Assembly: GCA_041740995.1 (NCBI GenBank)
Contig: JBGSKY010000016.1
Coordinates: 1 to 5,541 of the forward strand
Direction of reading: 5' to 3'
DNA length: 5,541 nucleotides
Source: JBGSKY01 sp041740995
Lineage (GTDB): Bacteria > Planctomycetota > Planctomycetia > Pirellulales > Pirellulaceae
Shown here: positions 1 to 5,541 of the stretch, in pieces
Layout of the letters: each line of letters starts with the position of its first letter
Numbering within the stretch: position 1 is the stretch's first letter
Program-made: the position numbers and the translations under genes
Notes under the pieces: generated by a model
What the model was told of the DNA's origin: nothing
Database searches by the model: none
The model's input: the letters and a program-made list of their open reading frames with translations, nothing else

Positions 1-107
1 TTCCCAAGTGTCGGATGCTGGCCATGTACACGTGCGATCGGGCTGGGCGAAGACGAACGTGCCGGTCGCTGGAGCGGCTCTGTCAAGACCGAATGCGGAT
101 TGCACAC

Positions 108-137
108 TTCGCAATGAACACCGCCCTCGCATATTTT
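108..137 (+). promoter_or_regulatory. Weak promoter candidate for the Rrf2 regulator gene
   Basis: A poor -35 match (TTCGCA, 108-113) is followed by an AT-rich -10-like stretch (ATATTT at 131 or TATTTT at 132) with a spacer of 17 or 18 bases. It lies just before the regulator start, and a transcript would begin near 144. The matches are partial, and the call leans mainly on position and the local drop in GC. Confidence 0.2.
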
Positions 138-153
138 TTGCTTCGTGAAAAAA
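134..153 (+). repeat. T6-N8-A6 dyad just upstream of the regulator start
   Basis: Six T (134-139) and six A (148-153) are separated by the 8 bases GCTTCGTG, 12 bases before the ATG of the Rrf2 gene. Many Rrf2 proteins bind AT-rich dyads and repress their own genes, so an operator at this place would make sense. That is inference from position and symmetry only. Homopolymer symmetry is weak evidence, and the same bases could simply be an AT-rich promoter tract. Confidence 0.25.
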
Positions 154-165
154 GTAGCTTAATTG

Positions 166-594
166 ATGGCCAGTAATCAAGTATCTGCTCGACTGCAGTA
201 CGCGACCATCGCGATGATGGAATTGGCGCTCCGGTATGAGAGCGGCGAGCTAACTTGCGTCCGAGATATTGCTGCTCGGCACGACATACCGCTTCCATTT
301 TTGACGCAGATACTCAATCAACTTCGAGCGCATGGGTTAGTACAGAGTGTCAGAGGCTCATGCGGTGGCTATCGACTTGCTCGCGCGCCCGATTCGATTA
401 CGATGGCGGAGATTCGAGCGGTTTGGGAATCGCCAGTCGAATCATCGATGCTTCGTCAGTCTTCCGAATTAGGCGACGCGGCAGAACAGGTTTGGGCTGA
501 TGCGAACCGAGTGCTTCAACAATATTTATCTAGCGTGCGACTGGACGCACTTGTCGATCAGCTATCCAGTAACGAGCAAATGTTTCACATTTGA
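166..594 (+). CDS. Rrf2 family transcriptional regulator lacking the Fe-S cysteine cluster
   Basis: A 142-residue DNA-binding regulator of the Rrf2 family (the IscR, NsrR and CymR family), acting in the cytoplasm as a dimer. The family pattern is clear. An N-terminal helix with SARLQYA (residues 7-13) leads to a winged helix-turn-helix with the IA..HDIPLPFLTQIL recognition region (35-50) and LRAHGLV (53-59). The wing RGSCGGYRLAR (63-73) is followed by SITMAEI (77-83). Length is normal for the family. Only two cysteines occur (31 and 66), and the three-cysteine cluster expected after about residue 90 in cluster-binding members is absent, so it probably senses something other than through an Fe-S cluster, or through a partner protein. 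A TAA at 160-162 limits the start to TTG 163 or ATG 166; ATG is preferred. No strong Shine-Dalgarno is visible. The dehydrogenase gene follows in the same direction after 85 bases and is a possible target. The family call is firm; the effector is unknown. Confidence 0.92.
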   Translation: MASNQVSARLQYATIAMMELALRYESGELTCVRDIAARHDIPLPFLTQILNQLRAHGLVQSVRGSCGGYRLARAPDSITMAEIRAVWESPVESSMLRQSSELGDAAEQVWADANRVLQQYLSSVRLDALVDQLSSNEQMFHI

Positions 595-679
595 AAGTTT
601 GCTCTCGAATCATCAGGCGGAGACGGCGTTTGCGATTCGGTTCACAATCAACTCCTTGCACAGATGAATCGAGCAATTT

Positions 680-1642
680 ATGGCGAGAATCGCAATCACG
701 CGTCGAATTCCGGATATTGGTGTCAAGAAGCTTGCCGAAGCGCACACGGTCAAAGTGCATAACGGCGGCGATCCATTGACACGCAAAGAGTTGCTCGAAT
801 TCATCGAGGGAAGTGATGCGGTCGTCACGATGCTCAGCGATCGCGTCGATGCAGAGTTCATGGATGCAGCGGGTCCGAAACTGAAGGCTTTAGCGAATTA
901 TGCTGTCGGGTTCAACAACATTGATTTGAAAGCGGCGGAAAAGCGGTCAATCAAAGTCGGCAATACGCCTGATGTGCTGACCGATGCGACGGCTGATATC
1001 GCGGTCGGGCTAATGCTCGCTGCAGGCCGTCATTTTGGCGCTGGGACCGCAAGTGTCCGCGAGTTGGAGTGGCGAACGTGGAATCCGATCGGGATGTTGG
1101 GCGTCGATTTTGTTGGCAAAACGCTTGGAATCATCGGCATGGGCCGAATTGGCGAAGCGGTCGCGCAGCGATGCCATTTCGGCTGGAAAATGAATGTGAT
1201 CTACACGTCACGTTCGCCCAAACCAAGCATTGACGAGCGATTTGACGCTAAGAAAGTTTCGTTAGACGAGCTACTAAGCGACAGCGATTTTATCAGCATT
1301 CACGTTGATTTGAATTCAGACACGAAGGATTTAATCAACGCCCAATCACTGTCAAACATGAAGTCGACGGCGGTGCTTGTGAACACTGCTCGCGGTGCGG
1401 TGATCAACCAAGACGACTTGTTCGACGCGTTGAAATCAGGGCGCATCTTTGCAGCCGGACTGGATGTTACCGAACCAGAGCCGCTGCCGGACGACAGCAA
1501 ACTGCGGCAACTTCCGAATTGCTATATTCTGCCTCATATTGGTTCAGCAACAACTGCCACGCGAGACGCGATGGCGAATCGAGCTGCTGAGAATTTGCTA
1601 GCAGCGCTCAGTGATTCGATCATGCCTTACGCCGTGAACTAG
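680..1642 (+). CDS. D-2-hydroxyacid dehydrogenase, glyoxylate/hydroxypyruvate reductase (D-glycerate dehydrogenase) type
   Basis: A complete 320-residue cytoplasmic oxidoreductase. The family interconverts 2-oxoacids and D-2-hydroxyacids with NAD(P)H. This subgroup typically reduces hydroxypyruvate to D-glycerate and glyoxylate to glycolate. Visible landmarks: the substrate-loop region with GFNNIDL; GNTPDVLTDATADIA before the cofactor domain; the Rossmann glycine motif GMGRIG (153-158); and the catalytic residues Arg238 (NTARG), Glu267 (DVTEPEPLP) and His286 (LPHIGSAT). After the second beta strand the sequence is YTSRS, with Arg178 and no acidic residue, which points to NADPH preference. Overall layout and the ILPHIGSAT-type C-terminus resemble the GRHPR/GyaR group more than SerA or lactate dehydrogenases. 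The in-frame TGA at 665-667 makes ATG 680 the first possible start. No good Shine-Dalgarno precedes it. The gene ends 7 bases from the stop of the convergent DUF1501 gene. Exact substrate is inferred from family resemblance. Confidence 0.93.
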   Translation: MARIAITRRIPDIGVKKLAEAHTVKVHNGGDPLTRKELLEFIEGSDAVVTMLSDRVDAEFMDAAGPKLKALANYAVGFNNIDLKAAEKRSIKVGNTPDVLTDATADIAVGLMLAAGRHFGAGTASVRELEWRTWNPIGMLGVDFVGKTLGIIGMGRIGEAVAQRCHFGWKMNVIYTSRSPKPSIDERFDAKKVSLDELLSDSDFISIHVDLNSDTKDLINAQSLSNMKSTAVLVNTARGAVINQDDLFDALKSGRIFAAGLDVTEPEPLPDDSKLRQLPNCYILPHIGSATTATRDAMANRAAENLLAALSDSIMPYAVN

Positions 1643-1649
1643 TTCAAGC

Positions 1650-3209
1650 TTAACCGGCAGGCAAAATTCCAAGCGGACGAGTGTTATCTCCTGCTGCATA
1701 TCCGAACCCGCGCAAGTTTGGCAGGATATCACTCAGTAGACCGCTGTTCGGAACCCCGAACCAAGTTGCAAGTTCGGCGTTGTACATGTCGACCGAAATG
1801 GTTGGCACCAATCGTCCGCGTCCTAAATCGAGATTGCCATTAAGTGCCAGCGAAGTCGGATAGTCACCGTAGACTTTACCGCCAGTGACCGCACCTCCCA
1901 TCACGATTTGGTTGCCACCCCAAGCATGGTCGCTGCCGGTACTGTTGGGAGCCAATGTGCGAGCGAAATCCGAAGCGGTGAACGTCGTAACTTGATTGGC
2001 AACGCCCAGTTGTTCCGTCGCGTTGTAGAATGCCGATAGCGCCTTGCTCAAGCCAGGAAGCATTGAAGCTTGGCTGGTCAGAAGATTATCGTGATGATCC
2101 CATCCACCGACGTTTACAAAGAAAATTTGACGTGTCTGGCTGAACGCCGTTCGAGCGCGGATCACTCGGGCAACCATATTCAAGTTTGCGGCGAAAGTCC
2201 GCAGTCCGCCAGGGATTGCAGTGTTGGCGGCGATCACATCAAAGGGTGCCTGAACAGCGGTCGGTAAAGCTCCAGCGACGCTATTATCGGTGGCATTAAA
2301 GAAGCCTTGCGCGGCGTCGATGCTATTGCGTTTGGACTTGGCCAAGCTGCGTTGCAGCAAGTCGCTATACAAGGCACCCAGCGCACTATCGGCTGGCGGG
2401 TAGATGCCGTTATTGCCATTGAGTCCGTTGAGGACCATATTGTGAATTCGATCGTGGCTGCCACCAACATTCAAATTCGCGTTGTAACCGTTCGGCAAGG
2501 TTGCTCCAGTGGTACCAACGACATACGGAACAACTTGATTTCCAGTCTGGAAAATGTTGACCGAACCCAATGCAATATTCATTGAAATTTGGTTGGTCGG
2601 ATTATGCGTTGACGTCAACAAGTCCGCCATCCGCCCTCCCCAACCGCTTGCCTGCGAGCGAGAGTTTGGAACCGATGTCTGCCAATGCTGGATCAAGTCG
2701 GCATGCGAAAATAGCCCCAACGGACGCGGTGCTGTACCGTTGTTGTAAGTCGTCTTTGTCGTTGGTGCGACTAAGCTTCCGATGTTGGCAACAAAAGCAG
2801 CTTTACCGCTGTTGTAAAGCGTTTGTAATTCAGGCATTGCATCGTGAATGCCAAGCTTTCGACCGCCCGGCGAGGCGATATCGACAGGAATCGGCAGCAA
2901 TTCGCTTTTCGGTTTCGCAACTGTTGAACGTACCGTCGTATAAATCGCATGCTCTGCATTTTCATAAGGAGCCAGCATATTGAACGAGTCGTTGCCGCCA
3001 TTAAGAAAAACGCAAACGAGTGCTTTATAGTCCGATGCGCCGGGACCGTCGGCAAAGGCGGACTCGGTGAGCTTTAAGCTCAAAAGTTGAGACAAGATCG
3101 AAGTTGAGCCCAGTGCAGCGCAACCGCCACTGAACTTCATAAAAGCTCGCCGAGCTTCGAAGGTGTCTCGATTCGAGATTGCATCTAACCAATGGTTTTT
3201 TCGCGCCAT
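1650..3209 (-). CDS. Tat-exported DUF1501 domain protein
   Basis: A 519-residue protein of the DUF1501 family (PF07394), which is generally placed with the alkaline phosphatase/sulfatase-like fold; no reaction is established. The N-terminus carries a twin-arginine signal: RRAFMK with Arg20-Arg21, a hydrophobic stretch to about residue 45, and a likely cleavage after Ala53 (AFA-D). Export in folded form is therefore expected, often a sign of a bound metal or cofactor. Family blocks are all present: ALVCVFLNGGNDSFN (63-77), LFSHADL (166-172), VNVGGWDHHDN (365-375), TASDFARTLAPN (411-422) and GSDHAWGGN (425-433), whose Asp and His residues are candidate metal ligands by analogy with the superfamily. 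Length is normal and the frame is intact. The ATG at 3209 has only a weak GGAA (3218-3221) eight bases upstream, and an in-frame TAA (3240-3242) rules out an earlier start. It lies 103 bases downstream of the DUF1800 gene in the same direction, the usual partner arrangement. Confidence 0.93.
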   Translation of the reverse strand: MARKNHWLDAISNRDTFEARRAFMKFSGGCAALGSTSILSQLLSLKLTESAFADGPGASDYKALVCVFLNGGNDSFNMLAPYENAEHAIYTTVRSTVAKPKSELLPIPVDIASPGGRKLGIHDAMPELQTLYNSGKAAFVANIGSLVAPTTKTTYNNGTAPRPLGLFSHADLIQHWQTSVPNSRSQASGWGGRMADLLTSTHNPTNQISMNIALGSVNIFQTGNQVVPYVVGTTGATLPNGYNANLNVGGSHDRIHNMVLNGLNGNNGIYPPADSALGALYSDLLQRSLAKSKRNSIDAAQGFFNATDNSVAGALPTAVQAPFDVIAANTAIPGGLRTFAANLNMVARVIRARTAFSQTRQIFFVNVGGWDHHDNLLTSQASMLPGLSKALSAFYNATEQLGVANQVTTFTASDFARTLAPNSTGSDHAWGGNQIVMGGAVTGGKVYGDYPTSLALNGNLDLGRGRLVPTISVDMYNAELATWFGVPNSGLLSDILPNLRGFGYAAGDNTRPLGILPAG

Positions 3210-3312
3210 AGCAAATATTCCGGGAACAAAAGAAGAGTTTTAAGTGCTTGTTGAATGGAAACGGATTTCGAAGGCCGAGTCATTCAGATCGACCTGCGAA
3301 ACGATCGATGGC
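3210..3312 (-). other. Spacer between the DUF1800 and DUF1501 genes
   Basis: These 103 bases separate the TAG of the DUF1800 gene from the ATG of the DUF1501 gene. There is no hairpin followed by a T run on the minus strand and no convincing promoter, which supports a single transcript for the pair. The only translation signal is a weak GGAA at 3218-3221, eight bases before the start codon. Confidence 0.5.
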
Positions 3313-5145
3313 CTAATAACGAATCAAATAGAATGGAGAATCCATCACCGTGATCATCGCTCCGCGAGAGTTGTCTCGTCCTCGATTTACGTTGCCACGA
3401 GTCTGTGGAACGTACCGAGACATCGCCGTCACCAGACGAGTCCGGAAATCATCGGTCATGACTCCATTGCAAAGCACTTTATCCAGATGTTCGACGATCA
3501 CTTTCGGGCCGGCTGTTGATGCACCCAGCGTTTCTTCTTTATCGAAATTGAATCGTAGGACGAGCGATTTTGCTGGCGTAGTTCCAAACGATTGCGTTAT
3601 CGATTTGTCGATAACATCACTTCGTGATCGATTCTGCCAAGCATTGGCGGTGACGGCGGTGAGAATCTGAAACTCGGGGGCAAATAGGTCGCCGTTGGGA
3701 ATGTCTTGAGATCCAGTAGCTGTTGCCAATCCACCGGCCGGCTGAAAGTGAGGCAAGTAAAAATTGAAGACCGAGGGCGAACGGAATGGCGCTTGATTCC
3801 ATGTCCCTGGCGTAGCATTTAAGAAGTATCTTCCACCAGTTTCAGACGGCGGAATACCATAACGACGGAAGAAGCCAGCATACTGCACAACCGGTTCGAT
3901 CAATCGACCAAACTCGGTGCCATTGCTGCTGACGACCAGACGCGTAGGATTCGAAAGCCGGGTCATAGTGATCGATGACCACGCTTCGTTGTCAATCAAA
4001 ATCGCTTTGACAACCGCTTTCAAATCGCCTTTGACCCCAGATCCATTATTGTTGAAAACCGTTGCGACTCGTTGGATATATCCTTTCGAAGGATTGGAAC
4101 GAACGAAACGCTGGATCAAGAGACGACTGATAAACGGCCCGACGTTCGGATGTGCATACAAATTGTCCAGTCCCAATCCTATATCGATATTGCCGTTGGT
4201 ATTGGCTGGTGTTGAATAATTGTTGAACAGGACTTTCGCAGTCCGATCATGCGCCGATTCGGTCATGATCATCGGATCTAGATAGTTTCGATCGCCGCTG
4301 GTTATTGAAGTCCCATTGCCAGTCGCGTAATTCAGACCAGTGAAAACTTTTGCAAACTCTTTAATGGTTTCGTTGTCGTAAGTCGGGATTGGTTTTTGTT
4401 CCGCGTCACGCTTGTATGTTCCATCAATGTTCAGTTCATTCAGCCCGATTGAGAACAACTGCATAATTTCGCGAGCATAGTTTTCGTCGGGAAACGTCCC
4501 TTTAACTGCATCGCCCTTTGGATTGCGAAGCGAACTGAGCCAAATACCCATGATTGGGTGGTACGTTACACCTTGAAGTACATCGCGATAGGTGTCGTCA
4601 CAGTTGTCCAGCAACATGTCGTAGTAGCTGGAGACGCCCCACCAAAACGGCTTGGTTGGTTGGCCGGTCGGAATTTCAACAAAGTTAAAGTCGTTTCCGC
4701 CGTCACCAATAACGCAAATTTGCAACAGCGCCCAAGCCAAACGTTGCTTGAGTTGATCTGGCGCCGCGATTGCGTTGTGCCAAAATGCGTGATGCCGAAA
4801 ACGCGTCATGTTTTGTGTCGGATCAATGTTGCTAGTGACACTGTCGGCTGTCATGAATTGTTGGATGGTCGTCAAATGCGACGTCCGCGGCACTGCGAAT
4901 TGAGCATCAACCCAGTTCGAACATGCCGCTGTGATACCGTCGCGAGCCATCGCGCTAGCGAGTGTCGAAATTTCGGCATCAGTCGCACCGAACGTCGCGC
5001 GATTAAGAAATTGTTGAGCTCGCAATTCAAGCATCAATCGGACTTGGTCCGCTTCCGTCGCGACGACGAAAGTTCCCGCCCGACTAATGGACGATAGACT
5101 CAACAATACAACCACCGCCGAGAAAGCGATCGCGCAACGCCGCAT
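3313..5145 (-). CDS. Secreted DUF1800 domain protein
   Basis: A 610-residue protein of the DUF1800 family (PF08811), biochemical function unknown. A Sec signal peptide is clear: MRR, a hydrophobic core over residues 4-19, and probable cleavage after Ala23 (SRA-G). No further membrane segment is evident, so a periplasmic or extracellular product is expected. Family blocks, numbered from this start: AQQFLNRATFGAT (43-55); QRLAWALLQICVIGD (134-148); HPIMG (196-200); DENYAREIMQLFSIGLNEL (220-238); a His-Asp pair (299-300); HPNVGPFISRLLIQRFVRS (332-350); RSPSVFNFYLPHFQPAG (455-471); and the terminal RGAMITVMDSPFYLIRY (594-610). The frame could open upstream at TTG 5265, but ATG 5145 has GAGG six bases before it and begins a proper signal peptide, so it is preferred. 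It is the first gene of a probable two-gene unit with the DUF1501 gene. Such pairs recur in several phyla, suggesting that the two products work together. Confidence 0.92.
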   Translation of the reverse strand: MRRCAIAFSAVVVLLSLSSISRAGTFVVATEADQVRLMLELRAQQFLNRATFGATDAEISTLASAMARDGITAACSNWVDAQFAVPRTSHLTTIQQFMTADSVTSNIDPTQNMTRFRHHAFWHNAIAAPDQLKQRLAWALLQICVIGDGGNDFNFVEIPTGQPTKPFWWGVSSYYDMLLDNCDDTYRDVLQGVTYHPIMGIWLSSLRNPKGDAVKGTFPDENYAREIMQLFSIGLNELNIDGTYKRDAEQKPIPTYDNETIKEFAKVFTGLNYATGNGTSITSGDRNYLDPMIMTESAHDRTAKVLFNNYSTPANTNGNIDIGLGLDNLYAHPNVGPFISRLLIQRFVRSNPSKGYIQRVATVFNNNGSGVKGDLKAVVKAILIDNEAWSSITMTRLSNPTRLVVSSNGTEFGRLIEPVVQYAGFFRRYGIPPSETGGRYFLNATPGTWNQAPFRSPSVFNFYLPHFQPAGGLATATGSQDIPNGDLFAPEFQILTAVTANAWQNRSRSDVIDKSITQSFGTTPAKSLVLRFNFDKEETLGASTAGPKVIVEHLDKVLCNGVMTDDFRTRLVTAMSRYVPQTRGNVNRGRDNSRGAMITVMDSPFYLIRY

Positions 5146-5151
5146 AGCATA

Positions 5152-5155
5152 CCTC
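5152..5155 (-). promoter_or_regulatory. Ribosome binding site that fixes the DUF1800 start
   Basis: On the minus strand GAGG lies six bases before the ATG at 5145-5143. It is the clearest Shine-Dalgarno sequence in the window. It decides against the longer frame from TTG 5265 and against the out-of-frame ATG at 5150-5148. Confidence 0.65.
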
Positions 5156-5241
5156 AAGAATGGAGAGAACAACCGACTATTGGGAGGAGTAAGTGGGGTA
5201 TGTGAACGAGAGGACAGAATTTCCTGGAACAAGAATTTACG

Positions 5242-5273
5242 CCTGAAAATCAAAACCCCTGACAATCAAAACC
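5242..5273. repeat. Tandem 16-bp direct repeat, two copies
   Basis: CCTGAAAATCAAAACC (5242-5257) is followed without a gap by CCTGACAATCAAAACC (5258-5273), identical at 15 of 16 positions. The pair lies 97 to 128 bases before the DUF1800 start codon. Two head-to-tail copies of this length, one and a half helical turns apart, could be a binding site for a dimeric regulator. They could equally be a slippage duplication that has begun to diverge. The repeat is certain; the role is not known. Confidence 0.8.
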
Positions 5274-5296
5274 ACGAAGAAACCGCATTGATAAGC

Positions 5297-5405
5297 AAGC
5301 GTACACTCGCGTGGAGTATCGATCGTCTGACCGAACGATTCAGCGGCAACGGCCCGCTGGGCCCCTTTTCGCGACGCTAAGGTCGCTCATCGCTACAGTA
5401 CGCTT
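5297..5405 (-). ncRNA. Candidate structured RNA or leader element
   Basis: The ends are a perfect 8-bp inverted repeat, AAGCGTAC (5297-5304) and GTACGCTT (5398-5405). The symmetry continues inward: over the outer 20 bases on each side 15 positions are complementary, including GCG/CGC and GAG/CTC blocks after small internal loops. Inside, on the minus strand, lie GCGAC/GTCGC with a 6-base loop (5371-5386), then either GGCCC/GGGCC with a 3-base loop (5351-5363) or the competing CAGCGG/CCGCTG with a 7-base loop (5341-5359), and ATCGT/ACGAT (5322-5339), which can add a G-U pair. The fold would be a closing stem with about three arms, like a cloverleaf. The minus strand is favoured because a promoter candidate sits directly before 5405. 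It matches no RNA family I recognise. A palindromic mobile element is an alternative. Confidence 0.4.
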
Positions 5406-5541
5406 CGTTGACGATAATGATTTGCCTAACCCCAGTCAATGATTTCGGACCAAGATTTCGATTGGAATCTTCAAAATTCATTCTTACTTCTTCGCGAAGC
5501 TGCCAAATCGAACGTTTTCTGAAGTTGCAAAAAGCACTTTT
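5377..5541 (-). CDS. Possible C-terminal end of an upstream gene, weak
   Basis: An open frame of 54 codons enters from the right edge and ends at TAG 5379-5377. Its peptide contains IWQLREEVRMNFEDSN and ends VNEAYCSDERP; I recognise no family in it. An internal ATG would give only 33 residues. Openness of this length is not rare by chance across six frames, and the frame overlaps both the promoter candidate and the structured element. It could be the tail of a gene in the same direction as the DUF1800 gene, or nothing. Confidence 0.18.
   Translation of the reverse strand, partial: KSAFCNFRKRSIWQLREEVRMNFEDSNRNLGPKSLTGVRQIIIVNEAYCSDERP
5411..5439 (-). promoter_or_regulatory. Sigma-70-like promoter candidate for the DUF1800-DUF1501 unit
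   Basis: On the minus strand TTGACT (5439-5434, five of six consensus bases) is followed after exactly 17 bases by TATCGT (5416-5411, four of six). Transcription would start near 5404, at the first bases of the structured element, and leave a leader of about 260 nt before the DUF1800 ATG. Support is consensus matching and position only. It lies within the right-edge open frame, which counts against it if that frame is a real gene. Confidence 0.35.

Larger units (their letters stand above)
1..165. other. Left-edge region without an assignable gene
   Basis: No gene can be supported here. The first 130 bases are fairly GC-rich, so several frames stay open by chance. All three plus-strand frames run from the window edge to stops at 115-117, 148-150 and 171-173, and a minus-strand frame with ATG at 130-132 runs off the left edge. 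None gives a recognisable peptide. The end of an upstream gene may lie here, most simply the plus frame ending at 115-117, but that is a guess. From about 130 to 165 the sequence turns AT-rich, which fits the promoter region of the following regulator gene. Confidence 0.4.
5146..5541. other. 396-base region upstream of the DUF1800 gene
   Basis: No secure gene lies here. Seen directly: the GAGG ribosome site (5152-5155); a 16-bp tandem repeat (5242-5273); a 109-base element closed by an 8-bp inverted repeat and containing several hairpins (5297-5405); a promoter-like pair of hexamers on the minus strand (5411-5416 and 5434-5439); a perfect 10-bp palindrome CTTCGCGAAG (5490-5499); and a 54-codon minus-strand open frame entering from the right edge (5541 to 5377). 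Stretch 5156-5241 shows nothing notable. The simplest reading is a promoter and long structured leader for the DUF1800-DUF1501 unit. Confidence 0.6.

Noticed and set aside
1..117. Remnant of an IS3-type transposase C-terminus, from the peptide SGSVKTECGLH in the first plus frame
   Set aside because: Only the short KTEC-like match resembles the family; the residues before it do not fit the conserved DN...ESF block, and other frames are equally open.
1..132. Divergent minus-strand gene starting at ATG 132-130 and leaving the window
   Set aside because: The 44 codons visible show no family resemblance and no clear ribosome site, in a GC-rich patch where several frames are open by chance.
3117..3128. 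Lipoprotein cysteine at residue 30 of the DUF1501 protein (SGGC)
   Set aside because: It sits at the start of the hydrophobic core, not after it, so a lipobox is unlikely; the twin-arginine signal with cleavage after Ala53 explains the N-terminus better.
4558..5097. Plus-strand open frame of 179 codons
   Set aside because: It lies wholly inside the DUF1800 gene on the other strand, has no recognisable family and no translation signal, and reads as low-complexity basic sequence typical of a shadow frame.
5146..5265. N-terminal extension of the DUF1800 gene to TTG 5265 (40 extra residues)
   Set aside because: The extension hides the signal peptide behind a non-hydrophobic, arginine- and proline-containing segment, uses a TTG inside the tandem repeat, and ignores the GAGG site correctly placed for ATG 5145.
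5351..5369. Rho-independent terminator on the plus strand (GGCCC/GGGCC hairpin followed by CCTTTT)
   Set aside because: The stem is only 5 bp, the T run is four bases and interrupted from the stem by CC, and no plus-strand gene ends before it. The hairpin fits better as one arm of the larger inverted-repeat element.
5087..5380. Plus-strand open frame of 97 codons covering the DUF1800 upstream region
   Set aside because: It overlaps the DUF1800 N-terminus, resembles no family, and runs through the repeat and hairpins; chance openness is the simpler explanation.
5289..5416. Integron attC site, suggested by the long imperfect palindrome
   Set aside because: The ends lack the required core sites: GTTGACG after the right end fails the GTTRRRY pattern, no matching RYYYAAC is found at the left end, and no integrase or cassette context is present.

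Overview
The window looks like a chromosomal segment from a bacterium of the Planctomycetota, probably close to the Pirellulaceae. This assignment is an inference with moderate confidence. It rests on mid-range base composition, a paired exported DUF1800 and DUF1501 gene set of the kind common in that phylum (also found in Verrucomicrobiota and some Gammaproteobacteria), and weak or absent Shine-Dalgarno sequences in front of several genes. No plasmid, phage, transposon, CRISPR, rRNA or tRNA signal was found.

Layout: positions 1-165 are the upstream region of the first gene. Two genes then run rightward: a short Rrf2-type transcription regulator without iron-sulfur cysteines (166-594), and after 85 bases a complete D-2-hydroxyacid dehydrogenase of the glyoxylate/hydroxypyruvate reductase type (680-1642). 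The other two genes run leftward and meet the dehydrogenase tail to tail with only 7 bases between the stop codons. In transcription order they are a Sec-exported DUF1800 protein (5145 down to 3313) and, 103 bases later, a Tat-exported DUF1501 protein (3209 down to 1650). The pair is probably co-transcribed. Its function is unknown, and both products should act outside the cytoplasm.

The least explained part is the 396-base stretch 5146-5541 upstream of the DUF1800 gene. Read on the minus strand it holds a sigma-70-like promoter candidate (5411-5439). This is followed at once by a 109-base element (5297-5405) whose ends are a perfect 8-bp inverted repeat and which contains at least three further small hairpins. 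Next comes a 16-bp sequence repeated twice in tandem with one mismatch (5242-5273), and finally a good Shine-Dalgarno sequence that fixes the DUF1800 start at 5145. Together these suggest a leader of about 260 nt with a structured, cloverleaf-like RNA at its 5' end. This was read by eye, not computed, and is the best candidate here for something undescribed. A 54-codon open frame running in from the right edge overlaps the same region and is a competing explanation for part of it.
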